64,000 nucleotides of DNA from Proales similis (GCA_019059635.1 JAGVRJ010000007.1:1674001-1738000); one strand, 5' to 3'; counted from the first letter of the stretch, positions 32,090-43,968 are shown. Made by a program: numbers and translations. Notes: generated by a model from the sequence alone, not told the origin.

Positions 32090-33130
32090 ATGAATCGCCT
32101 TTTCCTGGGTCTTTCGCTCGCATGCTTGCTTCAGATGACACTGGCCGATACCGAGGTCAGCTTGAGAAAGGCTCCAAAGGCTGTGAAATCAGCGAGTCAG
32201 CCACCAAAGATCGGAAATTCAAAATGTGTTGAACTGAAAAACCAAGTGGACACAGACACGCTTTTGCAGGTGCCGTGTCCTCTTCTCAGACTCGTCGAAC
32301 ATATCAAGTCTCAGTGCACGCCGCAGGTCATTGAGCAGAGTTTGATTGAGATCAAATGCAGCGAAAAGTGCACGTCGGGCATGCTGAAGAAGAAATTAAA
32401 CAAAGCCAAGGGCAAAATGTCCTCGTCGGGTAGGAACAGAGATGTGAATCAATCAAAGCTGCTCAAACAGGCCAGAAAACTGGAGACCAAATTGGCCTAC
32501 AAGTCGGTCGAGCAGCTGAGAAGGAAGAAAAACACGTTTGACTGTAAGGTGTTCGCGCAGGCGTTCAAGCTCTATTTGGAGAAGCATCAAGACGACCACT
32601 CGATCAGACACCGTGTCCTTCAGCAGAACGTGGACGACAATCTGGCGCCTTTGAACATCGCTCGACTCGAAAGTCGAATGAAAGAGATCAGATGCGAGAG
32701 CGACGCCAAAACGCACGAATCCTACTTCCTCTATCTAAAGTATTTGATTCAGTCGATGCGCAATCTGACGTTTGTTCAAGACGCGTCCATCAACGAGCAG
32801 CTATTCATTGAACTCTTCAACCCGTACATTGAACTAAACGACAAATACAATCGAATTGTGACCACTCGCAGCTACCTGGGCGAGTTGACGCGCAACTTTG
32901 ACAAGTATTTCGGCGGCCACGTCGACTGCTCTAAAGCAGGCCAGAATTCTGCTCAAAATGAACCGTCGCCGTTCGACAATTTCAAATCAGACTCAAACAA
33001 GTTCTCACAAAACAAGCAAAGCGCTCATGCAAGCACCTCCAAGCCATTGAATAATTTCGTTCCGATCGCTGCCACAGAAGAGCCAAATGATGAGCAAGTA
33101 CCAAACGAAAATGAACCTCTTGACCAGTAA
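32090..33130 (+). CDS. Secreted protein of unknown family
   Basis: One exon, 346 residues, starting at the ATG directly before a good signal peptide (MNRLFLGLSLACLLQMTLA). I do not recognise it. The mature part has eight to nine Cys residues, mostly in the first 160 positions (KCVEL, PCPLL, QCTP, IKCSEKCTSG, FDCKVF) and then IRCES and VDCSKA. It has basic helical segments and a polar Ser/Asn/Glu-rich tail (from about residue 285) that looks disordered. No transmembrane helix follows the signal peptide. Codon use matches its neighbours. The lack of introns and homology suggests a lineage-restricted gene. AATAAA at 33142-33147. It converges on RBM34 with only 64 bp between stops. Confidence 0.75.
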   Translation: MNRLFLGLSLACLLQMTLADTEVSLRKAPKAVKSASQPPKIGNSKCVELKNQVDTDTLLQVPCPLLRLVEHIKSQCTPQVIEQSLIEIKCSEKCTSGMLKKKLNKAKGKMSSSGRNRDVNQSKLLKQARKLETKLAYKSVEQLRRKKNTFDCKVFAQAFKLYLEKHQDDHSIRHRVLQQNVDDNLAPLNIARLESRMKEIRCESDAKTHESYFLYLKYLIQSMRNLTFVQDASINEQLFIELFNPYIELNDKYNRIVTTRSYLGELTRNFDKYFGGHVDCSKAGQNSAQNEPSPFDNFKSDSNKFSQNKQSAHASTSKPLNNFVPIAATEEPNDEQVPNENEPLDQ

Positions 33131-33189
33131 TGCCCGAATTGAATAAAAAAACAACCTCAAGCACATGCAGAGCTTTTCTTCTTTTTGTG

Positions 33190-33195
33190 TTTATT
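33190..33195 (-). terminator. Poly(A) signal overlapping the RBM34 stop codon
   Basis: Minus-strand AATAAA whose first A is the last base of the TGA stop. Confidence 0.6.
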
Positions 33196-34539
33196 CAAAG
33201 TCGAACGGTCAGCTTGTCCTTTTTATTTGTGCTCACGTGCTTCTTCTTGGCGTCTTTCTTCACTTTGCCCTTCGGCTTGGATTTTTTGGCTCCGTCTTGT
33301 TGCGACCTATTCATGCTCTTCTTTTTGTCCGGCTCCTCTTTGTGATCGTCGCGTCTCAGATTCTTGGACGAGTCTTTTCTTTTATTAGGACCCGCAGGTT
33401 TCCTCGAGCCTTTGGACGACGCTTTGCTCGGCTCGGCGTCATTTTTCTTCTCTTTCTGCATTGCCAGACTCTGGAATGAACGAATTCGATTTCTACTCGA
33501 TGCTTCACCCACCTGTTTCTTGACACAGCGAGTCACTCTGATCTTGCGCTCTCTCAAACTCGACGTGTTTAGCTTAAGCGCAAGCATCACAGTGTCGGCC
33601 GTTTTGAATTGAACATAACCGAAGCCTTTGCCGATTCCGGTCTTGTTGTCTCTTATTACTCGAACGTACTCGATCGGTCCACACGAAACAAAGTGCTGGT
33701 AGACCTCCTCGTCGGCGACATCTACGCAGGTGATGAGAAGCCATGACCCAGGAGGACAGGCAGTCGGTTGAACAGCTGCTTACCAAATGGAAGCCCTCCG
33801 ATGAACACAGACCTTTTGTTGTCGTGAATTTTGGCCTTGGTGGCCAAGTCGACGCGCATGTGAAGCGATTTGAATTCCATTCCGTTCCTTGGGGCAAGTT
33901 GGTTTCGTGATTTGGACATTTGAAGAGTCGAAATAAACAGCATACAGCTCATTTGCTGCCAGTTTAGCGTAATCTTCTTTCTCGAATCGGATGAACGCGT
34001 TTATGGTCGATTTGTTCGGATGCTGCTGTTTTCTTCAACACCATCAAATAGGCGACGATGAATAGAATCTTGCTTTTTAAGAGATTTGCTCACGTGATGA
34101 ACGCGTATTTCTTCGACTTGGTCAAATCCTCGGGAACCTAGAGGCGAATACGAATGTCACACCCGACTAACGCGCATCCTATCTCTCTGTCAACTTACAA
34201 TGTTTCTGAATCGAACACATTCGATCTTTCCGTAGACTCTGAACACTTTCAGCAGCTCCTAGTTTCAAAGTGAAATTAAATTCTCTCCAAAGACTGCTTC
34301 CTCTTGAAAACTACTTCTTTCTTTGTATTTTGGTCAAGATTGCCGACGAAAACGGTTCGCTTCTCTTTTTCGATATCAAACTTTGCCTTTCCGCCGGCTT
34401 TTTTCGACTCGCTCGGCGCCTGCTCTGGAACAAGCGGAATCTCAACGGCGTTGTCTTTGCGTTCGAATAGAGCCTTAAGCTTTGGGTCTGTCTTGTTGGA
34501 CTCGGCGAATATCGACTGAAATTGTTGCTCGTTCGACAT
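33195..34539 (-). CDS. RBM34: RNA-binding protein 34 (two RRMs; nucleolar)
   Basis: Seven exons: 34539-34315, 34258-34199, 34137-34094, 34032-33946, 33887-33784, 33721-33513, 33470-33195 (334 residues). RBM34 (yeast Nop12) is a nucleolar protein of large-subunit ribosome biogenesis. RRM1 starts at RTVFVGNL (about residue 62) and includes YGKIECVRFRN and the divergent INAFIRFEK segment. RRM2 starts at RSVFIGGLPF (about 160) and has GIGKGFGYVQF as RNP1. A Lys-rich tail (last exon) matches a nucleolar-localisation region. Exons are tiny (44-104 bp), yet every join is in phase. The TGA stop at 33197-33195 shares its final A with a minus-strand AATAAA (33195-33190), so the 3' untranslated region is minimal. 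Confidence 0.9.
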
Positions 34540-37500
34540 TTTTAAGTTAAACCAATTCGATTTGTTTTTTATTTATTCAAAATTTAAGCGAACCGGCTCT
34601 TGCCTTTGAGCACATTTTAACTATATCGCGCTTCAAAACCAATTCGACATTCGGGCAGATACCTATTCACCATCCTATTTTACTTGTTCATCTCAATCAA
34701 ACAAACAAACGTTTCTGGCGCTGATCCATTTGCTTGCGAACTGTTAGTTCTACTTTTCTCTTTTGCATTCAATCAAACTTGAGCGAAATAACGAGGTCGA
34801 TGATTTAGCGACCTAGTTCTATCTTTCGCCGGTGTATGCTGTAGCGAGCCGAAAAATGAAACCGATCGATGGTAAACAATACGAACGGGCTTAAAGAGTT
34901 TCTGGGTATCAAACAGCTCTGAGGCAATCAATCTGCGTTTACTCTTAGTTCGTTCGCCGAATCCAAGTTTCGGATGAACGATCCAATTTTTGCCGAAAAA
35001 AAAAAGAGTCGGGTCGTTTGCTCGCGTTTAGAGCGGGCGGGAAAATGCATTGACGCAGCCACAATGATGTAATGCGATACAGAACATAAATTAATGGGCA
35101 CATTAAATGGATAGACAATGGGATTGATTGATAGTTTGATAAGGGTAGGACTAGTCGTTGGTTGGAGCTCGCATTCTGAAATGGACGGGGCCAGACAAGT
35201 AGATAAAGTGAGAGAGCGCAATACAAGCGGGAGCGATAAGCTCAAGCAGCAAATCAAGCCGAACGGACCAGAGTGCAGTTCATATCGATAATTGAAATCT
35301 TGACCTCAATTTTAGACGTTAATCCGTCAGCAGTCGACTACTACCCAGGGCTTAGTCACCTGGCCGCGAAGCAAAGTATATTTAATTAAACACAGAGTGG
35401 CTCGGCTTTATTTGGTTAATCTCTGTTCAGATTAAGATCTAGCACATATGATTTAGATATACATAAATACAGAGTCGCACATTGCAAGTAAATTCTCATC
35501 TAGACGCTACCTACTGCGCGCGCGCACATAAATAGTCGAGTTGCGGCTGCGGCATATGCTTTCTAGAGTCCAATTAGCTGAGCCGGCAACAGTTTGCTTG
35601 CAGAGGCGAGAAATGACCCCGGGTGGTAACAGACAAGGAAGCATTTGACAGACAAAGCTCTGAATTATATTAATTGAACAGAGCACTTCTAATTTGAGCC
35701 TTATATTTGCCTCTGTGTGCGTGTGTCTGTGTGTGGGGGCATATTTATTGTTTAGAACTGTGACTAGCACTCTTAATAGCTTATGGTGCGTTTATCGGTG
35801 AACACGCCTCTACAAGTGGTGGCAAATTAAAACCAGCGAATCAAGCACCACCAACCGACCGATAGACCGACTCAGCTCGACTATTATGAGTCTATGTGAT
35901 TGTTGCCGCTATGGCGCGCTCGACCCATCTAGCAGCGGCATTTTGTGATAAATGACGCGTGTCGAGCGAGCGCAAATTAAATGCGCCATTTCATCTATTT
36001 TGACAAGCAGCTTGTTGAAATTCTGTCACTCATTCTTGTCTTCTTCTTCTTCTTCTTTCTCCATGCGTGCGTTGTCTAAATGGGATCATCGTCTATTTCA
36101 CTCGTTTAAGCACAATTGTTGTTTATAAGCAAACGGTATAAGCCGACATGGTAATTTTAAGTTGTCTATGAGCGGCTACCGAGCGGCAAGTGAGCCAAAG
36201 ACCGACGAGTGAGTGAGCGAACAAACGTCAAAAGCTAGCCTGATAGAGTCAGATTCATGAGTCGTAAAGTAATAAAAAATGCACGCGGCCACAGTGAAAG
36301 ATGAGCGAGTGATGAGCAAGCTGCCAGTAATTTGCGCTCGATTCAGAATTAATCATGCATTCTGGCCGACTGCAATTCATTGACAGACATTAATTCGATT
36401 AAAAATCTCGTGGCACCCCGGCACTGAAAATCATTAGCATGCGAGCAAATTCGACTTCCGCTTGTAGATAAAAGCCGATTGCGCCTGGCCGTTCGCAATT
36501 GCCAAACTTTTTATTCATTTATTCGTTCGTCAGTTCGTTCATTCATTTATTTCAGCCTCGTACGCTCATTCATTTGGGCCGCATTTTTATTCATCCTGCT
36601 TTATCACGATTCTTTTGCCTCTGTTTTCATTTTCTCTGTTTTACTATCATCTCCACAATGATTGCAAGCAGGCCGCGCCAGCTGCACAGAACAGAAATTC
36701 TTAAAGCGAGCGAGCGAGAAAGAGAGAGGCAAAGTGGCTCGTGAAAAAGAGAGCATTCATTTCGTCTGTGTTCAACTTCTCCGCTCGTCTCTCTTCTAAA
36801 TGCAATTAAGTTTCATTTGGCCATTTTTAAGAGCGGGCAACAAACACCAAATGGGCCGAATTTGGCGCCGAATTTTTCTTTCTCTCCTTCTCTGTTCTGC
36901 TACACTTTGCTCCCGGCGGCACTATTTTGCAGGCGCTTTTTTTTTTAACGCGCTTAACAGTAGTACTCTAATTGATAAAACCCGGCAATTCAACGCCCGT
37001 CTCGTCTGAAAACTCTGATAAATATAAAGCTTATCAGAAATAGCGGGTAGTAGTAAGGCAGAAGCAGTCCAGTCCTGCTATTCTCTTTATTGTTCGTCTT
37101 CTCCTAAGCCTGTCAGGCATAGTGCATATTTAACCTATTAGATTTAATGGCTGATCGGGCTCTTTATTACTATTTGATTATTTTCATCCATTAGATTAAA
37201 AGCTAGAGAGCTCAGTCTGGACTTGGAGCGAGGAAGCGAGAGAGAGAGAATGTGTGTGTGCGTAGGGAAGAGCTGCTCGCAGACACAGCAAATGCAATTC
37301 GATGATTTTGCTTTGGTGGCGATAGAAAGCAAACGATCCGATCGATGTAGACAGAACGGGCTCTTTGTTTGGACGATCGTGGTTTTGTATGCATTATCAT
37401 AAAAATGTAAATGCTTTCATTATGATGATGAGAAATTTTTATGAGAGGCGAAGAGGTCGAGTAGAGTTGAGGCAACTTTTTAGAGCATAGGCAGAACGCT

Positions 37501-38180
37501 GCGCGCACGATCTATTCATGAAGCACATTTGCTCGCTCATCCAGTTCATCATCATCATCACCGCCACCACCAGCACCATCATCATCATCCTCTTTCTCTC
37601 AAGCCATCATCTCTCTGGCTTGGTATTGAAAACATGGCTCTTGAAGCGAATCAAGTTCCATCAATCTTTTAGCCATCCGCTTTCATGATCACTAATGCGT
37701 TCTCGTGCTCTTCTCAATCCATCTCGCTCTCTCTCTCTCTTGCCCTCTCGCCAAGAACTAGGCTTGCATCTTTTATAGCCAGCCGGGCTCACATCCTGCC
37801 GTGGCCGTATTAGTAGTAGCCTACGGCAGACCCGCCTACCGCCGTCGTCGACTCGCTACGATTAATCATCAGAAAGAAGAAAAAACTTCATAATAATAAT
37901 TTATGAGATTAAAAGTAATTAAATAAATAGTGGAAGTAATAATCAAGAGAACAGAATGAGAAAGAAAGAGAAAAAATAACACACACGCACGCACACACAC
38001 ACTCAGACATTAGTTGACTCACTACTGACAAATTCATACCCACTCACCCTTACAATCACTCACACTGAGCCACGCATACACATACACACGCACGAACAAA
38101 CATAAAACGGCAGCAGACCGAAGCGGAGAAGAAGCCAAAAAGGTTTAACATGAGCTGGAACCGGTACAAAATTGCTTCTG
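34540..38180. other. 3.6 kb gene-free region upstream of miR-184
   Basis: No open frame with family resemblance or splice partners. It contains TTAATTA/ATTAATT-like clusters, a TTC run near 36040, CAT runs near 37548 and 37578, a CT run near 37726 and a CA run near 37979-38003. It lies 5' of a plus-strand microRNA, so by position it is the likely site of the microRNA promoter and primary transcript. It is the longest such gap in an otherwise gene-dense window. Confidence 0.5.
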
Positions 38181-38257
38181 CACGGTTCCTTATCACTGCT
38201 CTAGTGCCAGTTGGTTTATTAAATAATTACTGGACGGAGAATTGATAAGGGCGCGTG
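38181..38257 (+). ncRNA. mir-184: miR-184 precursor hairpin
   Basis: The 22 nt at 38231-38252 match the deeply conserved bilaterian miR-184 at 21 of 22 positions, with an intact seed (GGACGGA). The one difference is T for C at position 12 (38242). The mature arm is 3', as in the family. The opposing 5' arm at 38188-38210 pairs with it: CCTTATCA (38188-38195) is the exact complement of TGATAAGG (38243-38250), then an imperfect stretch closes with CCAG/CTGG beside an AT-rich loop (about 38211-38229). The lower stem continues with CACG (38181-38184) against CGTG (38254-38257). miR-184 acts post-transcriptionally, for example in epithelial and germline development in flies. The hairpin lies 38 bp beyond the TTLL5 stop, on the opposite strand. 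Confidence 0.9.
38215..38220 (-). terminator. Candidate TTLL5 poly(A) signal inside the miR-184 loop
   Basis: TTTATT on the plus strand is AATAAA on the minus strand, 75 bp past the TTLL5 stop. It falls in the terminal loop of the miR-184 hairpin. Confidence 0.5.
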
Positions 38258-38294
38258 AGAAGCCATTCCACAACCGTAAGCGCCTAAAGGCTTT

Positions 38295-41200
38295 TCAGTT
38301 TGCGTTCATGCCGTTCATCAGTTGGTGCTTGTGCTTGCTTTCGTGCAACAGGCGACTCGCCTTCTCTTTCTGCCGCTTCAGTTTCTCCAGAAGCGAGTGC
38401 TCATAGATCGACGTGTTGTCTGAATGCTTCTCCTTGCTCTGGCTCAGGTGAATGCCATTTCTCGCTTTAGGCCGTTCAAGTTTACTAAAATGAGAAGCAC
38501 TTGCTTTGGCCTCTGTTCTTACCCGCCGAGTAGACTCGCTCTTGCTGACGCAGGTTTATGTCCTTAAGACTTTTGGCCAAATTGCTTTGATCTGGCTCGG
38601 CGCCAGCACCTTTTGTGCACTCACTGTTGCGGTTGTTTGAAATTTGAAGAGCTTTCGCTTAAATAAAAGCAGTCGGGTATCCAATTTGGGCATCCAAATA
38701 AAACAGAGAGCACTTACGGTCCTTGTACAGTCGACTTATAACACCGTGTGCAGTGTTGGGACGCGATGAAAACTTGCTGGACGATTTGCTCAAATAAATG
38801 CTGCTGATGACCGTGTTGGGATCTTTGCGTGACAAGCGGTGCTCGCCACTGCCGTCATCACCACTGCCCTCGTAGCTGACAAAGTTCTTGCTGCTCAATG
38901 GCACATGTCGGGCGCCTTTGAATTGATTGCGCTGACGCTTGTCGACTGGGCCGCCAGTCTTGGGCCGCGCTGGCTGAGCGCTTTTCTTCTCAAATACGTG
39001 GTTGGGCGGATAGCCCCAGGTCTCGTCTTCGGCTCTGGCTGCTTTTGCTCGTCTGGCACTCAACAAGCTCGATTGGCGATGAGCTGATGGCCGGTCGAGC
39101 TCATCGGCCGATTTGACGGACGAATTGCTCACAATCGAATCGCAAGAAACCTCTGACCAGCCGTCGCTCATGTGAGACCCGTTTCGTGCCGTTCTTGACT
39201 GCTCTCTGCCTCTCGACTTGGCCGAAAGGGTTTTGTCCAGACGTGTGGGACGATTCACATTCTCGCATTCGTTTGGCTCGCTGGTCGCTGTTTCTGAATA
39301 ATGACTTGAATTGTGCGAATTGTCGATCAATTGTGCTGCGCTCGACTCGTAATCGTTCACGCTGCCCTGGTTCTCTTTGCTCGTCATCCGAGCGCTGCCC
39401 AGGAACACGGACGAGTCGGAATAGTTTCGCATGTAAGCGCTCATGATCTCCTCGAGCTCGTACTCGGAGCATTTATAAAGCAAAGTCTGAAACGCTTTCT
39501 CTTCGATCAGTTTCTTGTCGCTTTTGCTCTTTTCCAACTCGCCGCGTAAGTTCGATTCACTTCCGATTTGTTCCGTGTCGCGTCTGTAGACGTGCAGAAA
39601 ATCGTGCAGCTGCTTGGCGAGTATGCGTTTCTGCTCAAAAGTTGGCAGCTTTTTGCTCGGAACAATAACTTTAAACGACTGAGATAGATTGGGAGCGGCC
39701 TTTTTCATGAACCTGAGAACCAGCTCCTTTTGGTTTGCTCGGTTAAAACGAAATTCACAAATTGATTCAAGTCGACAAACCATTTGTTGGGTGTTGGAGT
39801 CATCCCTGCACTCGGACTCGGACATGAGACGCATCTGAATTTTGAACAAATAGAGCGCAAACGCACAGCGAACTTGAACTCGACTTGATTGATTCCGAAT
39901 GAATTGGCTGAGATTATTCAATTGGGAGTGTTTGTTTGAATTTTACCTCAAGTAGAAGCCGGTCTCGAGCATTTCCAATATTTCATGCTGCTCGTATCTG
40001 ATCTCGCCGTCCTCGTTTGACTTTGGAACGAGATTGTCCAACTGAATTGCGTCGTTCTCGTCTACTGTTTGCTGATTGTCTGCCACAATCTTAATTCTGT
40101 TCGGCTTGTCCGCTGTCTGATTAGACGGCCCTGAGCTCCTCATGCTCGCATTGAGTTTCTCGTTTGCCCGATTAGAAATCGAGCCCGACTCTGGCTTGAG
40201 ATCGCTGGGACGCTTTCGCGAGTCACCGTTGGGAAAGTGATGTGCACTTGCACGTTCGAAGACGGGAATGTTTTGACAAGAAGCTACTCGCTTCAGAGTT
40301 TCATGACTCGGCCGAACGTTGTCCACCAGTTTTCTCTCGTATCTCTCATATCGTTTTAAAGCTTCTGACAGGCACGCGCCCGAATGCTCGTTGCTTACGC
40401 TACCCTCGCTCTTGTATTGCTGGTAAATGTTCTCCAAGATTCTGAAACAAACCAAGAGTAAGAACGAGACCAGCACGACAATTGGACGCATTAATTACTT
40501 GGCTCTAGGCTGACTGGACTTTTTCGGACTAGCGCCCAATGGCCATCTAGAACGAAATTGGCGATTCATTTCACAATTTCGGGAGACTGAGAAAAAAAAA
40601 TATTCGAACCTGTTCGGGTAGAGCTTTTTGTGCAGAATCATGTTGTATGAGGTAGAACGTGTCTCCAGATAATGGCCATAGTACTCCCAGGTGTCGGCTG
40701 TGGGAAAAACTCGCACCCAGCCGTTGGCTCGCTCGTTCTCTTCGATCACTGTCTTCACCACTGTTTGCTGTAGTTGATTTAGGCCGTCGTACACTTGACC
40801 ACTTTCACTTGAACCTGTTGACATTTTGTTCGAGTTGAAGCTGGCCGACTGAGGCCGCAGACGCATCTAGATTTAATCATTCGAATTGGAAAAAAGCCAA
40901 CAAGACAAACAAGAAGCAAAAGAGTAATACTTTGAATTCGTTTCTCGTTTTGGGCGCCGTTTGTCTGCTTCTTGATCTGTGCGAGTAGTTGACCGGATTC
41001 TGACACGGCACGCCAGTCAGAGTGAGAAGATCGGCGACCAGGTTGGACTTGATGCGCACATCGAGCAGGGCATCACAGTCGAGCGAAGGAGACAGATTCA
41101 CTTCGAGCACCCAAGGCTTGAGGTTCTCGTCGATTAATATGTCAAACCCGTACATTTCTGTGGTTGAACGAAAAGCTCAATTTGCGAGTTTGAGAAAAAG

Positions 41201-43017
41201 AGGGAAGCTAAAAAGCGAACCGAAGCAGTTTCCCCTGTGCGGCATGAACATGCGGGCGGCACTGGCCAATGGACTCTCCACAGCCAAAAGGCTCTTGATG
41301 ACAACCTCTTCGATCTGCGCCATCATGCTGAACGTGTCCTTGCCGCGAGCGTTCAAAAATCTCAGCAGGGCACTCATGGACCACTTGTTGCCGTAATCTT
41401 CCACGTTCGGATCGTTGCATCGAACGTACCGATCGCTTTTCTTGTTCACACTGTAATTTGTCAGATGAATGCAATTGTTCTTGACGCTCTTCTTGCTCGA
41501 ATCGTATTTGATTGTGGCAAAGCTGGAGAGAACTCGTTGAGAAAAAAGCTAGAAAAGCGAGACTCGCGCTCATACCGGGTCAGACCCTCTTCGTAGATGT
41601 AGATGACCAGCGGGTCGAATGAAGTAACTGCGACGTAGAGTCTCAGGTCAAACTTAAAGCCGTCTATCAGCAACGGATTCGATATGTATTTGCTGACCAC
41701 CAGATTGTCGTCGAGTGGAATCTGGTCCGGCTTTTAGAAACGTTCAAAAATGCGCGCTCCCTCTTGATCAGGCTCAGCAGGCTTACATGTGTGATTAAAA
41801 ATATTCCGCGTCCTCGGGAGAGCGATACCGGTTTTACAATCCAAAGGCCTTTCTCTTTGAAAAAAGTCGCTTGATTTGGTTAAATTTAGATTTCGCCCGA
41901 GTCAGAAATAGAACGCAATTTTGAGCTTACAATAAAAGTCGTCGATCTCGTATGGCATCACAAACGTGGTCGGAATGAAGTTGAACGCCTTTATTCCCTG
42001 TTGGTTACTTTTAATGAAATGCTGCTCGAGGTCAATGTGCTGTTTAGACTGTGCTCACCTTTTCCTTTTGCATTCGTTGAATATTCTTCCACAATCGGTC
42101 TTTTCTGGTCAGTTCGGACGAGCGCGGGAAATGGTTCACTTTTTGATTCTCTTGCAACGCTCTGAACACGTAGCAGCGTAGATTGCCGCCCGTCCACATT
42201 AAGTTAAACTCAGAGCTGTTCGGATGAGTCTGGTGGAGAGGAGAAGATAACATGAGCAAGCGTTAAAAATCTTTCAGAGAAAGAGATTTACTTCTCGGAA
42301 TCCGTGCCCGTCCAGTAGCGTTTTGACCAGCTTTCGCTCTCCATTCTGGAACTTGTATCTCAAATGGTAGTTCTCTTCAAAGTTCAAAACCGATTCACTT
42401 TGATCACTTTGTCTGGATTTGACAAGTTTTGCCCTTACCGCCTATTCTCTTGCATTCATAAACGACCTTTTTAACAACCTTGGCATTGAATGAAATGATT
42501 GGCGGCCTCGTTCGGCCGTGTATCCAAATGAGACTGAGCAAGCACATGGTCGTCAGACGGTCAGATGCCATTCGTCAAAGGAGCTCACTCACTTTTTATT
42601 TTCAAATATGTCTCCTTTCTCGGCCGCACTCGACTTGATCTGGTCCATGTCGCTCGCTTCTGGTCTGGGCTGAGGCTTGGGCGCAAAGGCCGTTACTACT
42701 ATTTTAATTTGTTTATTTTCGTCGACGCGCGAGTTGGATTGATGGTTAGTAGAGTTGAGATGGCGAGCGGTTAGAGACGATGAAGATGATGACGACGACG
42801 GGAACCGGGTGTGTGCAGCCGGCCGCGATATACAATTGCGTTCATTACCAGTTTGAGTGAGATTCACGTTGCTCAGATCTGATTCATCCAAATCGTTTAT
42901 CGTTTGATCATTCAACTCCGTCTGGTGCGCACGCATGCCGTCCAAGTTTAAGCGCGCATCAAATGACTTGGCCCGTTTGAGTATGAAGTCTGGCGGGCCG
43001 CGTTCGTTCTTAGCCAT
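38295..43017 (-). CDS. TTLL5: Tubulin polyglutamylase TTLL5
   Basis: Fifteen exons: 43017-42593, 42533-42439, 42374-42292, 42229-42059, 41997-41931, 41869-41787, 41730-41576, 41522-41221, 41157-40931, 40866-40610, 40546-40499, 40441-39947, 39907-38718, 38657-38523, 38464-38295 (about 1,300 residues; human 1,281). TTLL5 adds the branch-point glutamate to tubulin tails in axonemes and centrioles. The TTL ligase core (about 150-540) shows [48 protein letters not shown]-like [30 protein letters not shown] and [12 protein letters not shown]. Further TTLL5-specific blocks are present: [39 protein letters not shown] and ASVFLG-like SSVFLGSA. The last exon's acceptor (CCTAAAG before 38464) is uncertain; a stronger TTTTAG lies 20 bp upstream but is out of phase. 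Confidence 0.93.
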
Positions 43018-43968
43018 TCACCCTTGTTTGGCGGTTATTTCGGTTAAAACTCGGAAAATTATTTTCGGGCAAAAAGAGGAGTGTGTGCCAGTAGCTAGGG
43101 CGGTCGACACGAAATGCAAGCAGAAGCGAGCAAGTGATTCAATGAGCCAAGTGAATGAATGAAAACGAGGAAGCTTGTAGTCATGGTGAATCGCAGCTCT
43201 CTCTCTCTCTCTCTTTTCCTTTTACTCGCAAAGAAGTAAGAGTCTAATCAAGTAAATCCCTTGACAAGTTTGAGCCGGGCAAATCACGCCGCTTCAATAC
43301 TCTGCCCGTAAGAGGATCGGCAGTGAGTTCGAGTGGCATGCCAAATGTGCAACTGAACGAGTACGAGGCAATCGAGTAAACAAGCACAAATTACCTAATT
43401 TAGGTTCTCTAAATCGTCGATAACAAACAATTTGCCGGCAAAGAACTCCCTGTGTACCTCTCTCTCTCTCTCTCTCTCTCTGTGGTGGCTAGCTGTGTGA
43501 CCCACCTAATTTATATTTTTAGCTGGCTCTTATGCCGCTTATACACGGAATGTGTCTACTCGAGTATTTGAGCGCATGCACACTCGCATCTTAATTCCGA
43601 CGAGCAAGTTGCCTGGCAACACACAATCAACAGGCTTCAAAACGATTTCTTGTCCTACCTCGATTCGACCTTTGTTGTGCTGAGAGCGGTTGACGAAAAA
43701 CCGGCCATACAAGTGCATGATTGCTCCCATTAACTCTTCAATGGCCAATCTCAAATTACCCGACCAAACGAGTCGACCGAACACGATTGTACAGCAGCAA
43801 GTCGTAGAGCGCAAAATAATCAATTAGAGTAAATTTGCGCTCTCTGCAACATTGTGACATTTATTAAGAATTGATCATTCCAGTTTGGTAATTTCAACAT
43901 TTCCAATCGATTGATCTTGAATTGAGTCGAATAAAATGAGAAGAAAAGAGGGGCAGAGAAGAGCTCAT
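43018..43968. other. Interval between TTLL5 and HAUS3
   Basis: 950 bp with two CT-rich microsatellites (43196-43214 and 43458-43481). A 94-codon minus-strand frame at 43539-43823 ends before the HAUS3 3' side; I see no family match and no clear splice partner, so I leave it uncalled. Minus-strand AATAAA (TTTATT 43860-43865) suits HAUS3. Confidence 0.45.
43458..43481. repeat. (CT)n microsatellite
   Basis: About 12 CT units in a row. Confidence 0.95.

Noticed and set aside
37786-37850. Possible structured RNA with CTGCCGT/ACGGCAG arms
   Set aside because: Only a 7 bp stem with an unpaired 20 nt interior; no tRNA boxes and no known RNA family.
43539-43823. 94-codon minus-strand frame between TTLL5 and HAUS3
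   Set aside because: No family resemblance, no clear promoter or splice partner; kept only as a note in the intergenic entry.
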